Shown one piece after another: positions 33,553-46,674 of a DNA stretch of 64,000 nt. The translations under genes were made by a program, and so were the position numbers. The notes below the pieces were generated by a model that saw nothing but the letters and a program-made list of their open reading frames with translations, ran no database searches and was not told the DNA's origin. Every line of letters begins with the position of its first letter. The first letter of the stretch is position 1. The DNA is taken from positions 54,122,001 through 54,186,000 of the forward strand of contig NC_068915.1 of assembly GCF_023091745.1 (NCBI RefSeq), in the 5' to 3' direction. The stretch is from Budorcas taxicolor. Lineage: Eukaryota > Chordata > Mammalia > Artiodactyla > Bovidae.

Positions 33553-33772
33553 TCATGTGCTCAGTAGCTCAGCTGTGCCAACTCATTGCAACCCCTTGGA
33601 CTGTAGCCTGTCAGGCTCCACTGTCCATGGAATTTTCCCAGCAAGAATACAGGAGTGGGTTATCATTTCCTACTCCAGTGGATCTTCCTGACCTACGGAT
33701 TGAACCCATATCTCCTGGGACTCCTGCATTGGCCGGCAGATTCTTTACCATCAAGTAACCTGGAAAGACCCT
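33553..33772 (-). mobile_element. Bov-tA SINE
   Basis: Antisense blocks tgctcagtagctcagctgtg, ggactgtagcctgtcaggct and ggcagattctttaccatcaa; the head is diverged at its outer end. Confidence 0.92.
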
Positions 33773-33776
33773 TTCT

Positions 33777-33906
33777 TAATAATTTAATTTATTTATTTTT
33801 AATTGATTGATGATTGTTTTTAATATTGGTTTGACTTCTGTCATACATCAACATGAATTAACCATAGGTGTACATATGTCCCCTCTCTCTTGAAACTCCC
33901 TCTGAA
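33777..33906 (-). mobile_element. Ruminant L1 3' UTR end, about 130 bp
   Basis: aatttatttatttttaattg, tattggtttgacttctgtca and catcaacatgaattaaccat match the complement of the ruminant L1 3' end. Strong 5' truncation. Confidence 0.78.
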
Positions 33907-36900
33907 AAGATCTTTTGAATCATGTATTTGTCATTAACAACATCCTTTATAAAATAAAGATTTTGCTTTGTTTTCCACTTAGAAAATGTACTGGCAACTC
34001 CTCTGTTAATATTGCTCTAACTCTGGAAAGATAGCATTTTGTAAATTAAATAATTTTTAGCTGACAACAGCATATGCAATTCCACATTAAACAATTATTT
34101 TGCTGGTTAATACTTTACTTCTAACCAAAATGTAGCAACTTAATAAGTCATAAGTAAATATGAGTGCAAGCTATGATTTTATTTGAATTTAATTTCTCTT
34201 CACAGAATTTTTAAAGGAAGTTATTTTTCTTTGCTCATATTATTATTGTAGCATGAATTTTAATATTAGTGTCCCTGATTAGGCAAAGCTTCCAAAAAGT
34301 TTCCAAATTAATTAAATAACTTGCATAAAGGGATATGACTAATTAAACTATTCATATTTTTACTAGGATTCAGACAAAATAAAAAGTTAGAGAAAAATAA
34401 CACATATTTTGGAGCATTCAAAATTGGATAATTTATTGCATATCAGAAGAAGCAAAATCTTAACTCTCTTACTTCCACTTTCAAATAACTAGAACTCTTT
34501 CTAAATCATCAGAGTGAAAATTCAAAGTTAGGTTTTTCCATAAAGCAGCATGGAAAAGCAGACAAACACGGATTGCAGTGATTGCAGTGTTACCAATTTA
34601 GGAGAATACAAGTTGTTTTCTTTACTGTGGGGTGAATTTATTAAGCATAAAATTCATATTTTTAGCTCCATGGCAACTTCATTGACAATATTTGATTACA
34701 TGTCACTATGTACCAACGCTTTTTCTCTAATTTATATTTTACCTTTGTAATTGATTTAGGTCGATGAGGTATCTCTCAAAGGAAACCAGAGCCAAACAGA
34801 CTTGTTTGAGAATATCCACAAATCCATTCTACTTCTTAGGGGTCTTCTGTTTGCCACAGATTTTATCAGTTTTCCCTCATCACAGAATTGTAGCGTGATT
34901 CTGCATTCTACAGCTCCATCTTGTGTCAAGCAGTGATTGAAAATGATTTCTCTTTTTTTCTGAGGTGGGTAATTATATTTTTGCTCTTTGAGAACACTGA
35001 ATGATGACAAGGTGGGCTAAATGTAAGTGCTTGGACAAATATTCTGAACAGGTGTTAATAACAGCCATATGGGAGCTGCAACTAATATGCGAGGAACGTG
35101 CTGCTCCTTCAATCAAGCTCACTGGAAAAGGGCTTCTCAGTGCAGAACCAGCATAACCTTTCTTGGCTTCTTACCTCCCCATTCACATGTGACAAGCACC
35201 ATCAGTAGTGTGTTACACTGGCCAGCTGCTGTAGTCAGCAGCTGTGGACATAGCACTCATTCTTTTTCTTTTTGTTCCTTCTTTGAAAACAAAATTGGTC
35301 TTATAATCAGCATGTCCATTTTTCAGTGTGGCCAGTTTTTTGTATAAAACACACCAGTTAGTTTGAGCAAATGAGATTATTCTGAGATGATTAATATTTA
35401 TATATTTATATTTTTGCTAGTGTTTTTACCATTTAAAAATTTTAAAAAGTCTATACAGTTTAAGAAACTTATCTTCAAAGTCCTTAAAACAGGGCTACTG
35501 CAGAGAAAAGCTGAAAGCACAGACTTTTGTCAATGGAGCATGAAGGTGACTAAAAAAATGACCTCAATCCAGCACTTTAAGCTATCCAACTGCCATAGCA
35601 ATAGAAACTGCTATAGGAAAATTGTATGCTCTTCCCTTAATATTTCAACTTTCCTTTAATTGCATATTATTGCATTTGGGTTCCTTAAAAAGTTATTAAC
35701 TGACAATTATATATCTATCGAACGAGCTGAGTTTTTAATAAGAATAATGTAACTATATTTTCAGCAGTTAAAATATGAACAATGTTGATACAAAAAACTT
35801 GAATAAGGTTTGTACTATTTAAAACACATTCTGAATATTAGACTTTTTAATATAAAGATTATTTCACATAGCTAATATCAACTGGTAGGGAGAAAAAAAA
35901 TGTCATTCTAACAAAATTTAATTGCATTTGTCAAGCAGACAGTGCTATTACTTAAATTTCCTGTGTGTCTTATTTGGGAAGACATTTTAATTTCTGAGAG
36001 GATAATGGATTAACCCAGATAAAAATATTGTTCATTGTTATAATTTTTGTACTTCAAATCCAAGACATATTAAAAGTTAACTCTTGGTTTATCAGTATTT
36101 CACATTCATTTATTCCCCTTTTCATTCTTTCACTGAAAAATTAAAAAAAACACTGTGTTGTTCATGGGTTGTGATGTGGGTATACAGATGTGTATGTTTG
36201 TCTATGATTGTGTGATTCTACTGAAGAGAAGATAAATATTTTATTCTCAGTGTTAAATCATTATCTTAACCAACAACATTGTGAATGACTATTTATAACT
36301 TTGGCACAAACTACTCAATGAACACCTCAAAAGTTCAGTGTTTCATTATACCAGTCTCATTGCTTAGAAATAAATTCTGATAAATGTTGCTTATACTACT
36401 AATAATTTTATTTACAGAAAATTTATCATTGTTTAAAATACTAATGAAAAATTTTAAATGTATCATATGCCATATTCTATGTAAGGGTTACTTAGTAATA
36501 GTGTTAAGACAATGACATAGTTTAGTGATTTATTTCTTAACATTTGTCTCATCTGTGGGCAAAGGAATGAGAGCAACTCACATTAAATTACAGTACTAAA
36601 TGATCATATTAAATGGTAAAACAGAACAGACATTATTTCTTCAAAGAATGATTTAGTAATCAAGAATTAACAACAAATGAAATGTAGTTTAAATTTGTGA
36701 AAGAGAAAAAAGGTTTAATCTTCCTCTTTAGGAATACATGCATTATTTTGGGTGTATGTATGTTTCTCACTTTTAAGTCGGCCATTCATTTATAGGAACT
36801 TTACAATGGTAACCATATCAAAAAATTTATGAAAAATGTTGAAGTGTGAAGAAAATGGCATCAACTACTAAAACTTTGAAAATGAGTCTAGGCAGCAATG

Positions 36901-37744
36901 CAGATGAAAAAACATAAATTACAGGAGGGAAAAAGTGGAGCAGAATCTGCTCTATATAATATGAAAAGAGCTCGTGAAATCAGTACCTGACTCTACTTAA
37001 ACCAATCCCCTGAAGATGACCCCATACTTTTTCACATCTACATGGGCTCTTACTATTATTTGCTAGTAATGTTGATATTGCTCATTAAATTTGATCTTCA
37101 CCTTCAAATTTCACAGAGATAGTAACACAAGTATAAAAAGCACAAAGAACAAAACATTATATTCTGACATTTTGCACTCAAAACATTCTTGTTTTTGGAT
37201 CTAAGAAAGAACAACAGACTAAGTAAACAAATATTACCAAAAGATCTGTAACCACTGGAATGAGCACAGTAGGGACACAGTGACTCTTCGTAAAGCATGC
37301 TGTACTTTCCTTAGGGCTGTTATTTTGATGAGACTAAACTCATCCGAACCTTCTTGTATTATGTTCAAGGAGGAAAATGCATAATAATCTTTTTCTTCCT
37401 TTTATTTCTCTACTATTCTGAAATACTTATGGTTTCTCATCTGGAATCTATCATTTTAACTTCTGTTAATTTCATAGAGATATAACTGGAAAAGAGAGTG
37501 CAGTTCATAACACACTCAACAAATTCACAGTGACTCCATAGTGCCCATCACTCAAATCATCCAACACTTGTTACCATTCTCCCTCAATACAATATTGTTT
37601 TTAATTATTACACTTCAAGTAACATAGCTTAGTGCCTGCTATGTTTTAGAAACATTGTAAGAAACTTTCAAAATAAATGAGTGTGTAATATACATTCTAT
37701 ATCCAAGAACTCACACTCTAGATGGTAAAAGGTGAACACACATA
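33907..37744. other. 3.8 kb without identified repeats or genes
   Basis: Mostly AT-rich. 34750-35290 is the most complex part: frames of 84 codons (34756-35010, minus) and 92 codons (35069-35347, plus) show no domain. A perfect hairpin with 9-base arms (cagctgctg/cagcagctg, 35223-35244) creates two CAGCTG E-box cores. 37620-37720 resembles an old L2/L3-class fragment. Low young-repeat density across nearly 4 kb is itself unusual here. Confidence 0.5.
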
Positions 37745-37952
37745 CATGGACTTACCCGGTAGTTTAGTGTCAAAGAACCTGCCTGCCAAAGCAGGAGACA
37801 TGGGTTCTATTCCTAGGTCAGGAAGATTCCCTGAAGAAGGAAATAGCACCCATTCCAGTATTTTTGACTTGGAAACATGGAGAGAGGAATCTGGTGGGCT
37901 ACAATTCATGGGGTTGCAAAGGAGTCAGATACAACTTAGCGACTAAACAATA
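37745..37952 (+). mobile_element. Bov-tA SINE, older subfamily
   Basis: acctgcctgccaaagcagga, catgggttctattcctaggt, ggttgcaaaggagtcagata and an end cgactaaacaata. It resembles the subfamily at 17215-17427. Confidence 0.9.

Positions 37953-37984
<32 letters not shown>
37953..37984. repeat. (AC)n microsatellite seeded by a SINE tail
   Basis: About 16 AC units immediately after the SINE end, the common route by which SINE tails become microsatellites. Confidence 0.95.
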
Positions 37985-37987
<3 letters not shown>

Positions 37988-39064
37988 ATATTTGGTGATT
38001 TGTTAAATAGTTTAGTAGCCTCAGAAAATAAACAGAGGACTGGGTGAGAAAATCCAGAAAGGGAAAACTATAGAGATGTGATTATGTTAGGTTCTTTATC
38101 TTCTGTGCCTTTTGACAGCAAAGAATCATTTTCTATTGATAACCTTATTTTTATATTCAAAGCACTTTTAAATAAATTCTTAGTTTTAAAAAATATGATT
38201 TTATATTAATTTAGAAGCTGTAGGACTTAACTATCCTTTTCAGTTTTCTCTAGAAATGTTGCTATGTGGGTTGTAAAACTTTCTTAAGAGAAACAACTGC
38301 TGAATCATTTAACTCTTTAAATAAAGTCAGTCTTTAACCTTTCTCTTATATAAAAGATAGACTTCCCTCAGTGTTGAGTAAAACTCTTCTTCCACTTGGA
38401 CATTTTAGGTTCTTCTTGCTTTCTAAAAAGTAATAATGATATAATAAGCTAAAATTGCTTTTTTTTATCAGATATATAGATAAATTTATATAGATATCAG
38501 CTATATCTGCTTTTTTTTCTAAAAAGTGACTTAAAATACTTCAGTTATATAGTCTGGAAAAAGATCATCTCTTTTAAAATACATATTTAAAAATATAGCC
38601 ATTGATGATTTCCAGTACACAGATACAAGACTTCTGCTTTATTGAGATAACTTACATAATCTATTTTTTTCAGACTACAGTAACTGAATTTTAAGCATAT
38701 ACAGAACATAAAGGGATGTAAATTGCTCAATATATTTTAGAAATTTTACTCTATTTCTCAAATTAAATATAATTTCAGGATAACATTTTAAAAGATTTAT
38801 TAGTAAGAAAAGTAATTTGCAGCATAAGCTTAGTTTTGACAAAGAAAGGAACTTGATCGTAGCTGAAATCATACTATTTGATTTGAAATATGAAATTTTG
38901 AATAAAAAGTTACATTTTAGAATTATGTAGTTTTCGTTCCTTTTCCATTGGAGGATTTTATATGACTGTCCAGGAGGTTAATTCCATTCCCCCTGCACAT
39001 TCTAACAGGACCTAAAATACAAAAGGAGTTCAGGGTTTCTTGATTGAATGAAAGAAATTCATCT
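37985..39064. other. Unique AT-rich sequence
   Basis: No repeat family or gene recognised. Short T-rich and gatatatagataaatttata-type low-complexity tracts lie at about 38460-38520. Confidence 0.5.
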
Positions 39065-39868
39065 GTGATCCGTAGTTATTTTTATTTTTAAATTAATAGA
39101 CTTTACTTTCTCAAAATTTTTAGGTTTATAGAAGACTTGACCATAAAGTATAAAACTCTCCATGTACTCCGACCTCTTGCCTCCCATCCCCAGTTTACCC
39201 TATTATCAATTTTTAATGTGGTATATTTGTTAAAACTGATGAGTCAGTATTGAAATATTTTTAAGTAAAGCCATAGTTTACCTTGGATTCACTTTTTGTG
39301 TCATACATCTTATGGATTTTGAAAAATGTACAATGACATGTATCTACAATTATGATATTACACAGAATATTTTTACTGCTCTAAAAGTCACCTGTACTCC
39401 AACCTATTCATCTTTTTCTCCCTCCCCCTACCACCTGGCAACCAATGATTTTTCTAATTGTATCTGTAATTTTGCCTTTTCAAGAATGTCATGTAGTTGG
39501 AATTATATAGTATGTAGACTTTTAAATTGGGTTTTTTCTCTTAGCAATGCACATTTAAGTTTCTTTTGTGTGTGTGTGGCTTGAGATTGTCCTTTTTATT
39601 GTTAACCATCTATTCTGCTGAATGGATTTACCATTGTTTATCTATTCATCTGCTGAAGGAGATCTTGATCACTTTTAATTTCATGTGATTACAGATAAGG
39701 CTGTTATTAATAAAAATATTCATCTGCAGCTTAGTGTGGATGTAAGTTTTCAGCTCATTTCAGTAAATACCAAAGAGCGAAACTGCTAAATCACATGGTA
39801 AGTGAATCTTTAGTTTTGTAAGAAACTTCCAAACTGTCTTTCAAAGTTACTGCACCATTCTGCATTTC
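39065..39868 (-). mobile_element. Old L1 (L1M type), antisense 3' UTR and ORF2 end
   Basis: Antisense L1 blocks in order: gattttgaaaaatgtacaat, cacctgtactccaacctatt, ccacctggcaaccaatgatt, cttttcaagaatgtcatgta, agcttagtgtggatgtaagt and aaacttccaaactgtctttc. It stops at gcatttccttcc, just before the BovB at 39895. Confidence 0.85.
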
Positions 39869-39894
39869 CTTCCAATTCACTTCTGTCTCTTTTA

Positions 39895-41930
39895 TTGATA
39901 GAGAAATAGAGTTAAGGACCTGATAGACAAGAGTGCCTGATAAGCTATGGACAGAGGTTCGTGACATTGTACAAGACACAGGGATCAAGACCATCCCCAT
40001 GGAAAAGAAATGCAAAAAAGCAAAACGGCTGTCTGGGGAGGCCTTACAAACAGCTGTGAAAAGAAGAGAAGTGAAAAGCAAAGGAGAAAATGAAAGATAT
40101 AAGCACCTGAATGCAGAGTTCCAAAGAATATCAAGAAGAGATAAGAAAGCCTTCCTCATCGACCAATGTAAAGAAATAGAGGAAAAGAACAGAATGGGAA
40201 AGACTAGAGATCACTTCAAGAAAATTAGAGATACCAAAGGAAACTTTTCACGTGAAGATAGGCTCAAAAAAGGACAGAAATTGTATGGAACTAACAGAAG
40301 CAGAAGATATTAAGAAGAGGTGGCAAGAATACACAGAAGAATTGTCCAAAAAAGATCTTCATGACCCAGATAATCATGATGGTGTGATCACTCACCTAGA
40401 GCCAGACATCCTGGAATGTGAAGTCAAGTGGGCCTAAGAAAGCATCCCTATGAACAAAGTGAGTGGAGGAGATGGAATTCCAGTGGAGCTGTTTCAAATC
40501 CTGAAAGATGATGCTGGGAAAGTGCTGCACTGAATATGCCAGCAAATTTGGAAAACTCAGCAGTGGCCACAGGACTGGAAAAGGTCGGTTTTCATTCCAA
40601 TCCCAAAGAAAGGCAATGACAAAGAATGCTCAAACTACGGCACAATTGCACTCATCTCACATGCTAGTAAAGTAAAGCTCAAAATTCTCCAAGCCAGGCT
40701 TCAGCAATACGTGAGCTGTGAAATTCCAGATGTTCAAGCTGGTTTTACAAAAGGCAGAGGAACCAGAGATAAAATTGCCAACATCTGCTGGATCATCAAA
40801 AGAGAAAGAGAGTTCAAGAAAAACATCTATTTCTGCTTTATTGACTATGGTAAAGCCTTTGACTATGTGGATCACAATAAACTGTGGAAAATTCTGAAAG
40901 AGATGGGAATACCAGATCACCTGACCTGCCCCTTGAGAAACCTATATGCAGGTCAGGAAGCAACAGTTAGAACTGGACATGGAACAACAGACTGGTTCCA
41001 AATAGGAAAAGGAGTACGTCAAGGCTGCATATTGTCACCCTGCTTATTTAACTTATATGCAGAGTACATCATGAGAAACGCTGGGCTGGAAGAAGCACAA
41101 GCTGAAATCAACATTCCTGGGAGAAATTTCTATAACCTCAGATATGCAGATGACACCACTCTTATGGCAGAAAGTGAAGAGGAACTAAAAATCCTCTTGA
41201 TGAAAGTGAAAGGGGAGAGTGAAAAATTTGGGTTAAAGTTCAACATTCAAAAAACGAAGATCATGGCATCTGGTCACACCACTTCATGGAAAAAATGGGG
41301 AAACAGTGAAAACAGTGTCAGACTTTATTTTTCTGGGCTCCAAAATCACTGCAGATGGTGACTGCAGCCATTCGATTAAAAGACACTTACTCCTTGGAAG
41401 GTAAGTTATGCCCAAACTAGATAGCATATTCAAAAGCAGAGAAATTACTTTGCAAACAAAGGCCCATCTAGTCAAGGCTTGGTTTCCCCACTGATCATGT
41501 ATGAATGTGAGAGTTGGCCTGTAAAGAAAGCTGAGTGCTGAAGAATTCATGCTTTTGAACTGTGGTGTTGGAGAAGACTCTACAGAGCCCCTTGGACTGC
41601 AAGGAGATCCAACCAGTCCATCCTAAAGGAGATCAGTGTTGGGTGTTCTTTGGAAGGACTGATGCTAAAGCTGAAACTCCAATACTTTGGCCACCTCATG
41701 TGAAGAGTTGACTTATTGGAAAAGACCCCAATGCTGGGAGGGATTGGGGGCAGGAGGAGAAGGGGATGACAGAGGATGAGATGGCTGGATGGCATCACCG
41801 ACTCGATGGACATGAGTTTGTGTAAAGTCTGGGAGTTGGCGATGGACAGGGAGGCCTGGTGTGTTACAATTCATGGGGTCGCAAAGAGTCGGACATGACT
41901 GAGCAACTGAACTGAACTGAACTGAACTGA
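39895..41930 (+). mobile_element. BovB LINE, 5'-truncated, 2.04 kb
   Basis: Runs from the end of the endonuclease region (cctgatagacaagagtgcct) through the linker and RT to the (actga)n tail at about 41905-41930. Frames: 39933-40313 linker (KCKKAKRLSGEALQ, RRDKKAF), 40711-41361 RT. Stops and frameshifts at about 40300-40440, 41280 and 41700 make it inactive. A short TA repeat follows the tail. Confidence 0.96.
40711..41361 (+). pseudogene. BovB reverse-transcriptase domain, best preserved copy (216 codons)
   Basis: RTE-type RT makes cDNA at the nicked target site. This frame keeps the three palm motifs in one reading frame: FIDYGKAFD at residues 43-51 (motif A, first catalytic Asp), GVRQGCILSP at 101-110 (motif B) and YADD at 145-148 (motif C). 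The frame shifts after about residue 196, and the endonuclease is absent because of 5' truncation, so the copy cannot be autonomous. The family's protein is about 1,000 residues long. Confidence 0.9.
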
Positions 41931-41947
41931 TTTATATATATATATAA

Positions 41948-42165
41948 AGAGGCTTTCTTAGTGGCTCATGTGGTAAAGAATTCAACTGCAATGCAGGATA
42001 CCTGGGTTTGATCCTTAGGTCAGAAAGATCCCCTCAAAAAGGGAATGGCTAACCCACTCCAGTTTTATTGCCTGGTGAATCTCATGGACAGCAGAGCCTG
42101 GCAGGCCACAGTCCATGAAGTCACAAAGAGTCAGACATGACAATGAGCAACTAAGCACATTCGTT
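41948..42165 (+). mobile_element. Bov-tA SINE
   Basis: gtggctcatgtggtaaagaa, tgcaatgcaggatacctggg, ttgatccttaggtcag and gtcacaaagagtcagacatg; it lies just after the TA tract that follows the BovB tail. Confidence 0.92.
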
Positions 42166-43130
42166 TGTACATTGGATGCAACTAATCACAAACTAATTTA
42201 CATTGTTTATATATTTATTTTATTTATTATATTTTTATTATATAGATTTGTTTATAAAACCTAGGTCAGATTAGAATTCCTTTCTCTTTCCCATAGAACT
42301 TTTCTATATAGAGGAAAATACCAGTGACAATGCTTCCTAAATAATATATTCTAGAAACTATTTAGTTTCTCACAAAGACAGTGCAAACTAATTTTTCATA
42401 TGTTCTAATAGTACATTTTTGGTTTTAGTTTCCTTTTTGTTAATATTAAGGGAAACTTCAAAATCCAATTTATTTTCAGTTATTTGCAAGTTGAAAAATG
42501 AAATGTGTTTCCAAACTAATCACATTTCATTTATACTTTAAGGAAAAAGTGTTCTAATTTTTTTGGAGCTCAGTAATTTTGTTCTAATTGAAACAAAAAT
42601 GTGTGGCAAAAATCTCAGCTTTTTCTTTAAAGTTAGAGAAATACATGTATGTATATGTAAAACATTTTTAAAGAAAACACAGAGGAAGTCAGAAATTATG
42701 ATATTGTAATAATAGACATATCTTTTACAAATTTTGAAGAAAATGCACTAAATATCCTAAACCTTCTAAATCCAAGTTTTCATAGAAGAGTAACAGTTCA
42801 CTTTAGTGCCTATGGAAAGAAGTAGACATGTGATGATATTGCCAGGGAGAATCTCTCTTAGAATTGTAAAATATTCTGCATATTCACAGTTTTATATTAT
42901 CATGTGGTATAAAATTTCACATACAGCTTGCATTAAGGGCTTTATTGAACTCCAACTAGAGATAATACCACCCTGAATGACAGACTGAGGGAGAAGAAAG
43001 GCTAATAAGAACTGTACAACTATCTAAGAAATAGACTCATAAAAACAGGATCCTCAATTATCAAAAGAAATAAATTTTGAATTTCAAGCAAAGAGCATAT
43101 AACTTGGAATTTCTATGATAAAACATCATA
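42166..43130. other. Unique AT-rich sequence
   Basis: No repeat family or coding signal recognised; open frames are below 60 codons. Confidence 0.5.
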
Positions 43131-43424
43131 TATTAGTCATTTCAAGCTACCTTACAAAATATCATAGACAGGGTAACTTAAACAATAGACATTTGTTTCT
43201 CATAGTTCTGGAGACTGGAAAGTCCATAATCAAGGTTCTGGCAAAGTGGAGTTCATTCTGAGGCCTCTTCTCTCTTGCTTTGCAGGCAGTCTCCATCTTG
43301 CTGTGAGCTCACATGGCCTCTGTATATACCTGGAGAAACAGCTTTCTGGTGTTTCTTACAAGGACAGTAATCCTGTCAGATCAGGGCCCCACCCATGTGA
43401 CTTGATGTAACCTTAATTATGGCA
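43131..43424 (-). mobile_element. MaLR-type (MLT1/MST-like) LTR fragment
   Basis: Antisense: attagtcatttcaagctacc (complement of the LTR 3' terminus), atagttctggagactggaaa, tcattctgaggcctcttctc and gtgagctcacatggcctctg. It is cut off at about 43424 where an L1 3' part begins. Same family as 25605-26180 and 8046-8275. Confidence 0.78.
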
Positions 43425-44475
43425 GCTGGAGAGGGTATGGAGAAAAGGGAATACTCTTGCACTGTTCATGGGAATGTAAATTGATACAGCCACTATGGAG
43501 GACAATATGGAGATTGCTTAAAAAACTAGGAATAAAACCATTGTATGACCCAGCAATCTCCTAGGCATATAACCTGAAAACCAAAATTTAAAAAGACACA
43601 TTGTTAATTGCACCACTATTTACAATAGCTAGAATATGGAAGCAATCTAAATGTCCATCAACAGATGAATGGATAAGGATGTTTTGATACATATACACAA
43701 TAGAATACTGCTGCTAAGTCACTTCAGTTGTGTCCAACTCTGTGCGACCCCATAGACGGCAGCCCACCAGGCTCCCCCGTCCCTGGGCTTCTCCAGGCAA
43801 GAACACTGGAGTGGGTTGCCATTTCCTTCTCCAATGCATGAAAGGAAAAGTGAAAGTGAAGTCGCTCAGTCGTGTCCAACTCTTAGCGACCCCACAGACT
43901 GCAGCCCACCAGGCTCCTCCATCCATGGGATTTGCCAGGCAAGAGTACTGGAGTGGGGTGCCATTGCCTTCTCCGAATAGAATACTACTCATCCATAAAA
44001 AGGAATACATTTGAATAAGTTCTAATGAGGTGGATAAACCCAGAACCTATTATACAGAGTGAAGTAAGTCAGAAAGAGAAAGCTAAATATCATATTCTAA
44101 TGTATATAGAAGGAATCTAGAAAAATGATATTGAAGATTTCATTTACAGGGCAGCAATGGAGAAACAGACTATAGACTTATGGACATGGGGAGAGGGGAG
44201 GAGAGGGTGAGATGTATAGAAAGAGTAACATGGAAATTTGATTACCGTATATAAAACAGATGGCCAACAGGAATTTGCAATATGTCTCTGGACGCTCAAA
44301 CAAGGGCTCTGTATCAACCTAGAGGGGTGGGATGGGATGGAAGATGACAGGGAGGTTCAAAAGGGAGGGGTTAGATGTATACCTATGGATGATTCATGTA
44401 GAGGATTGACAGAAAAAAAACAAAATTCAGTAAAGCAATTATCTTTCAATAACAAGATTAATTAATTAAAAAAAC
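43425..44475 (+). mobile_element. Ruminant L1 3' end, 5'-truncated, split by Bov-A2
   Basis: ggaatactcttgcactgttc, ccaacagatgaatggataag | ctcatccataaaaaggaata, gtgaagtaagtcagaaagag, atggacatggggagagggga and the terminal taaagcaattatctttcaat are L1 ORF2 end plus 3' UTR. About 785 bp of L1 remain when the SINE is removed. The A-rich tail meets the oldest BovB of the nest at 44476. Confidence 0.9.
43710..43975 (-). mobile_element. Bov-A2 SINE with 11-bp TSD
   Basis: Two antisense BovA monomers joined by a gtgaaagtgaagtcgctcag linker. The duplication aatagaatact is perfect at 43699-43709 and 43976-43986, and excision restores the L1 (aatagaatactactcatcc). Close to consensus, so probably young. 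Confidence 0.96.
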
Positions 44476-44513
44476 TCATTCAAAAAATGAAGATTATGGC
44501 TTCCAGTCCCATT
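44476..44513 (+). mobile_element. Nest layer 1, left piece of an old BovB
   Basis: Only 38 bases: ttcaaaaaatgaagattatg then gcttccagtcccatt, the plus-strand BovB codons around KIMASSPI. The continuation is 14.6 kb away at 59117. The 12-mer tccagtcccatt (44502-44513) is the TSD of layer 2. Confidence 0.87.
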
Positions 44514-44663
44514 CAGTTCAGTTCAGTCACTCAGTCGTGTCAGACTCTTTGTGATCCCATGAATCCCAGCATGCCAGGACTCCCTGTCCTTCACCAGCTC
44601 CTGGAGTTCACTCAGACTCATGTCCATCAAGTCAGGGATGCCATCCAGCCATCTCATCCTCTG

Positions 44664-44984
44664 TCATCCCCTTCTCCTCCTTCTCCCAATCGCTCCAAGC
44701 ATCAGAATCTTTTCCATTGAGTCAACTCTTCCCATGAGGTGGCCAAAGTACTGGAGTTTCAGCTTTAGCATCATTCCTTCCAAAGAACACCCAGGACAGA
44801 TCTCCTTCAGAATGGACTGGTTGGATCTCCTTGCAGTCCAAGGGACTCTCAAGAGTCTTCTCCAACACCACAGTTTAAAAGCATCAATTCTTCCGCACTC
44901 AGCTTTCTTCACCATCCAACTCTCACATCCATACATGAACACTGGGAAAACCATAGCCTTGACTAGATGGAACTTTGTTGGCAA
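44664..44984 (-). pseudogene. BovB C-terminal domain, part of layer 2
   Basis: The 106-codon frame encodes the region after the RT core, with VFPVFMYGCESW, RRLLRVPWTARRSNQS and a basic GRRRRG end. It is the separated 3' portion of the layer 2 protein; the L1 insertion lies upstream of it in the coding sense. Confidence 0.85.
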
Positions 44985-46674
44985 AGTAATGTCTTGGCTT
45001 TTCTTTCTTTTTTTAATTTAATTTTTACTTTATTTTTACTTTACAATACTGTATTGGTTTTGCCATACATTGACATGAGTCCCGCATGGGTGTACATGAA
45101 TTCCCAATCCTGAACCCCCCTCCCACCACCCTCCCAATATCATCTTTATGGGTTATCCCAGTGCACCAGCCCCAAGCATCCTGTATCCTGTATAGAACTT
45201 AGACTGGCGATTCATTTCTTACATGATAGCATACATGTTTCAATGCCATTCTCCCAAATCATCCCACCCTCTCCCTCTCCCTCTGAGTCCAAAACTGTTC
45301 TATACATCGGTGTCTCTTTTACTGTCTCGCATACAGGGTTATCATTACCATCTTTGTAAATTCCATATATATGTGTTAGTATACTTTATTGGTGTTTTTC
45401 TTTCTGGCTTACTTCACTCTATAATTGGCTCCAGTTTCATCCACTTCATTAGAACTGATTCAAATGTATTCTTTTTAATGGCTGAGTAATTCTCCATTGT
45501 GTATATGTACTACAGCTTTTTTATCCATTTGTCTGCTGATGGAGGTTGCTTCCATGTCCTGGCTATTATAAACAGTGCTGCGATGAACATTGGGGTACAT
45601 GTGTCTCTTTCTATTCTGCTTTCCTCAGTGTGTATGCCCAGCAGTGGGGTTGCTGGGTCATACGGCAGTTCTATTTCCAGTTTTTTAAGGGATCTCCACA
45701 CAGTTCTCCATAGTGGCTGTACTAGTTTTCATTCCCACCAACAGTGTAAGAGGGTTCCCTTTCCTCCACACCCTCTCCAGCATTTATTGCTTGTAGACTT
45801 TTGGATTGCAGCAATTCTGACTGGTGTGAAATGGTACCTCATTGTGGTCTTGATTTGCATTTCTCTGATAATTAGTCATGTTGAGCATCTTTTCACGTGA
45901 TTGTTAGCCATCTGTATGTCTTCTTTGGAGAAACGTCTCTTTAGTTCTTTGGCCCATTTTTTGATTGGGTCATTTATTTTTCTGGAATTGAGCTGCATAA
46001 GTTGCTTGTATATTTTTGAGATTAGTTGTTCATTTGCTATTATTTTCTCCCATTCCAAAGGCTGTCTTTTCACCTTGCTTATAATTTCCTTTGTTGTGCA
46101 GAAGCTTTTAATTTTAATTAGATTCCATTTGTTTATTTTTGCTTTTATTTCCAGTATTCTGGGAGGTGGATCTTAAAGGATCCTGCTGTGATATATGTCA
46201 GAGAGTGTTTTGCCTATGTTCTCCTCTAGGAGTTTTATAGTTTCTGGTCTTACATTTAGATCTTTAATCCATTTTGAGTTAATTTTTGTGTATGGTATTA
46301 GAAAGTGTTCTAGTTTCGTTCTTTTACAAGTGATTGACCAGTTTTCCCAGCACCACTTGTTAAAGAGATTGTCTCTACTCCATTGTATATTCTTGCCTCC
46401 TTTGTCGAAGATAAGGTGTCCATAGGTGTATGGATTTATCTCTGGGCTTTCTATTTTGTTCCATTGATCTATATTTCTGTCTTTGTGCCAGTACCATACT
46501 GTCTTGATGACTGTGGCTTTGTAGTAGAGCCTGAAGTCAGGCAGGTGGATTCCTCCAATTCCATTCTTCTTTCTCAAGATTGCTTTGGCTATTCGAGGTT
46601 TTTTGTATTTCCATACTAATTGTGAAATTATTTGTTCTAGCTCTGTGAAAAATACCACTGGTAGCTTGATAGGG

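Noticed and set aside
43425..44475. MaLR LTR and L1 as one composite element
   Set aside because: They are on opposite strands and the L1 starts abruptly mid-ORF2; ordinary 5' truncation next to an older LTR explains the junction.
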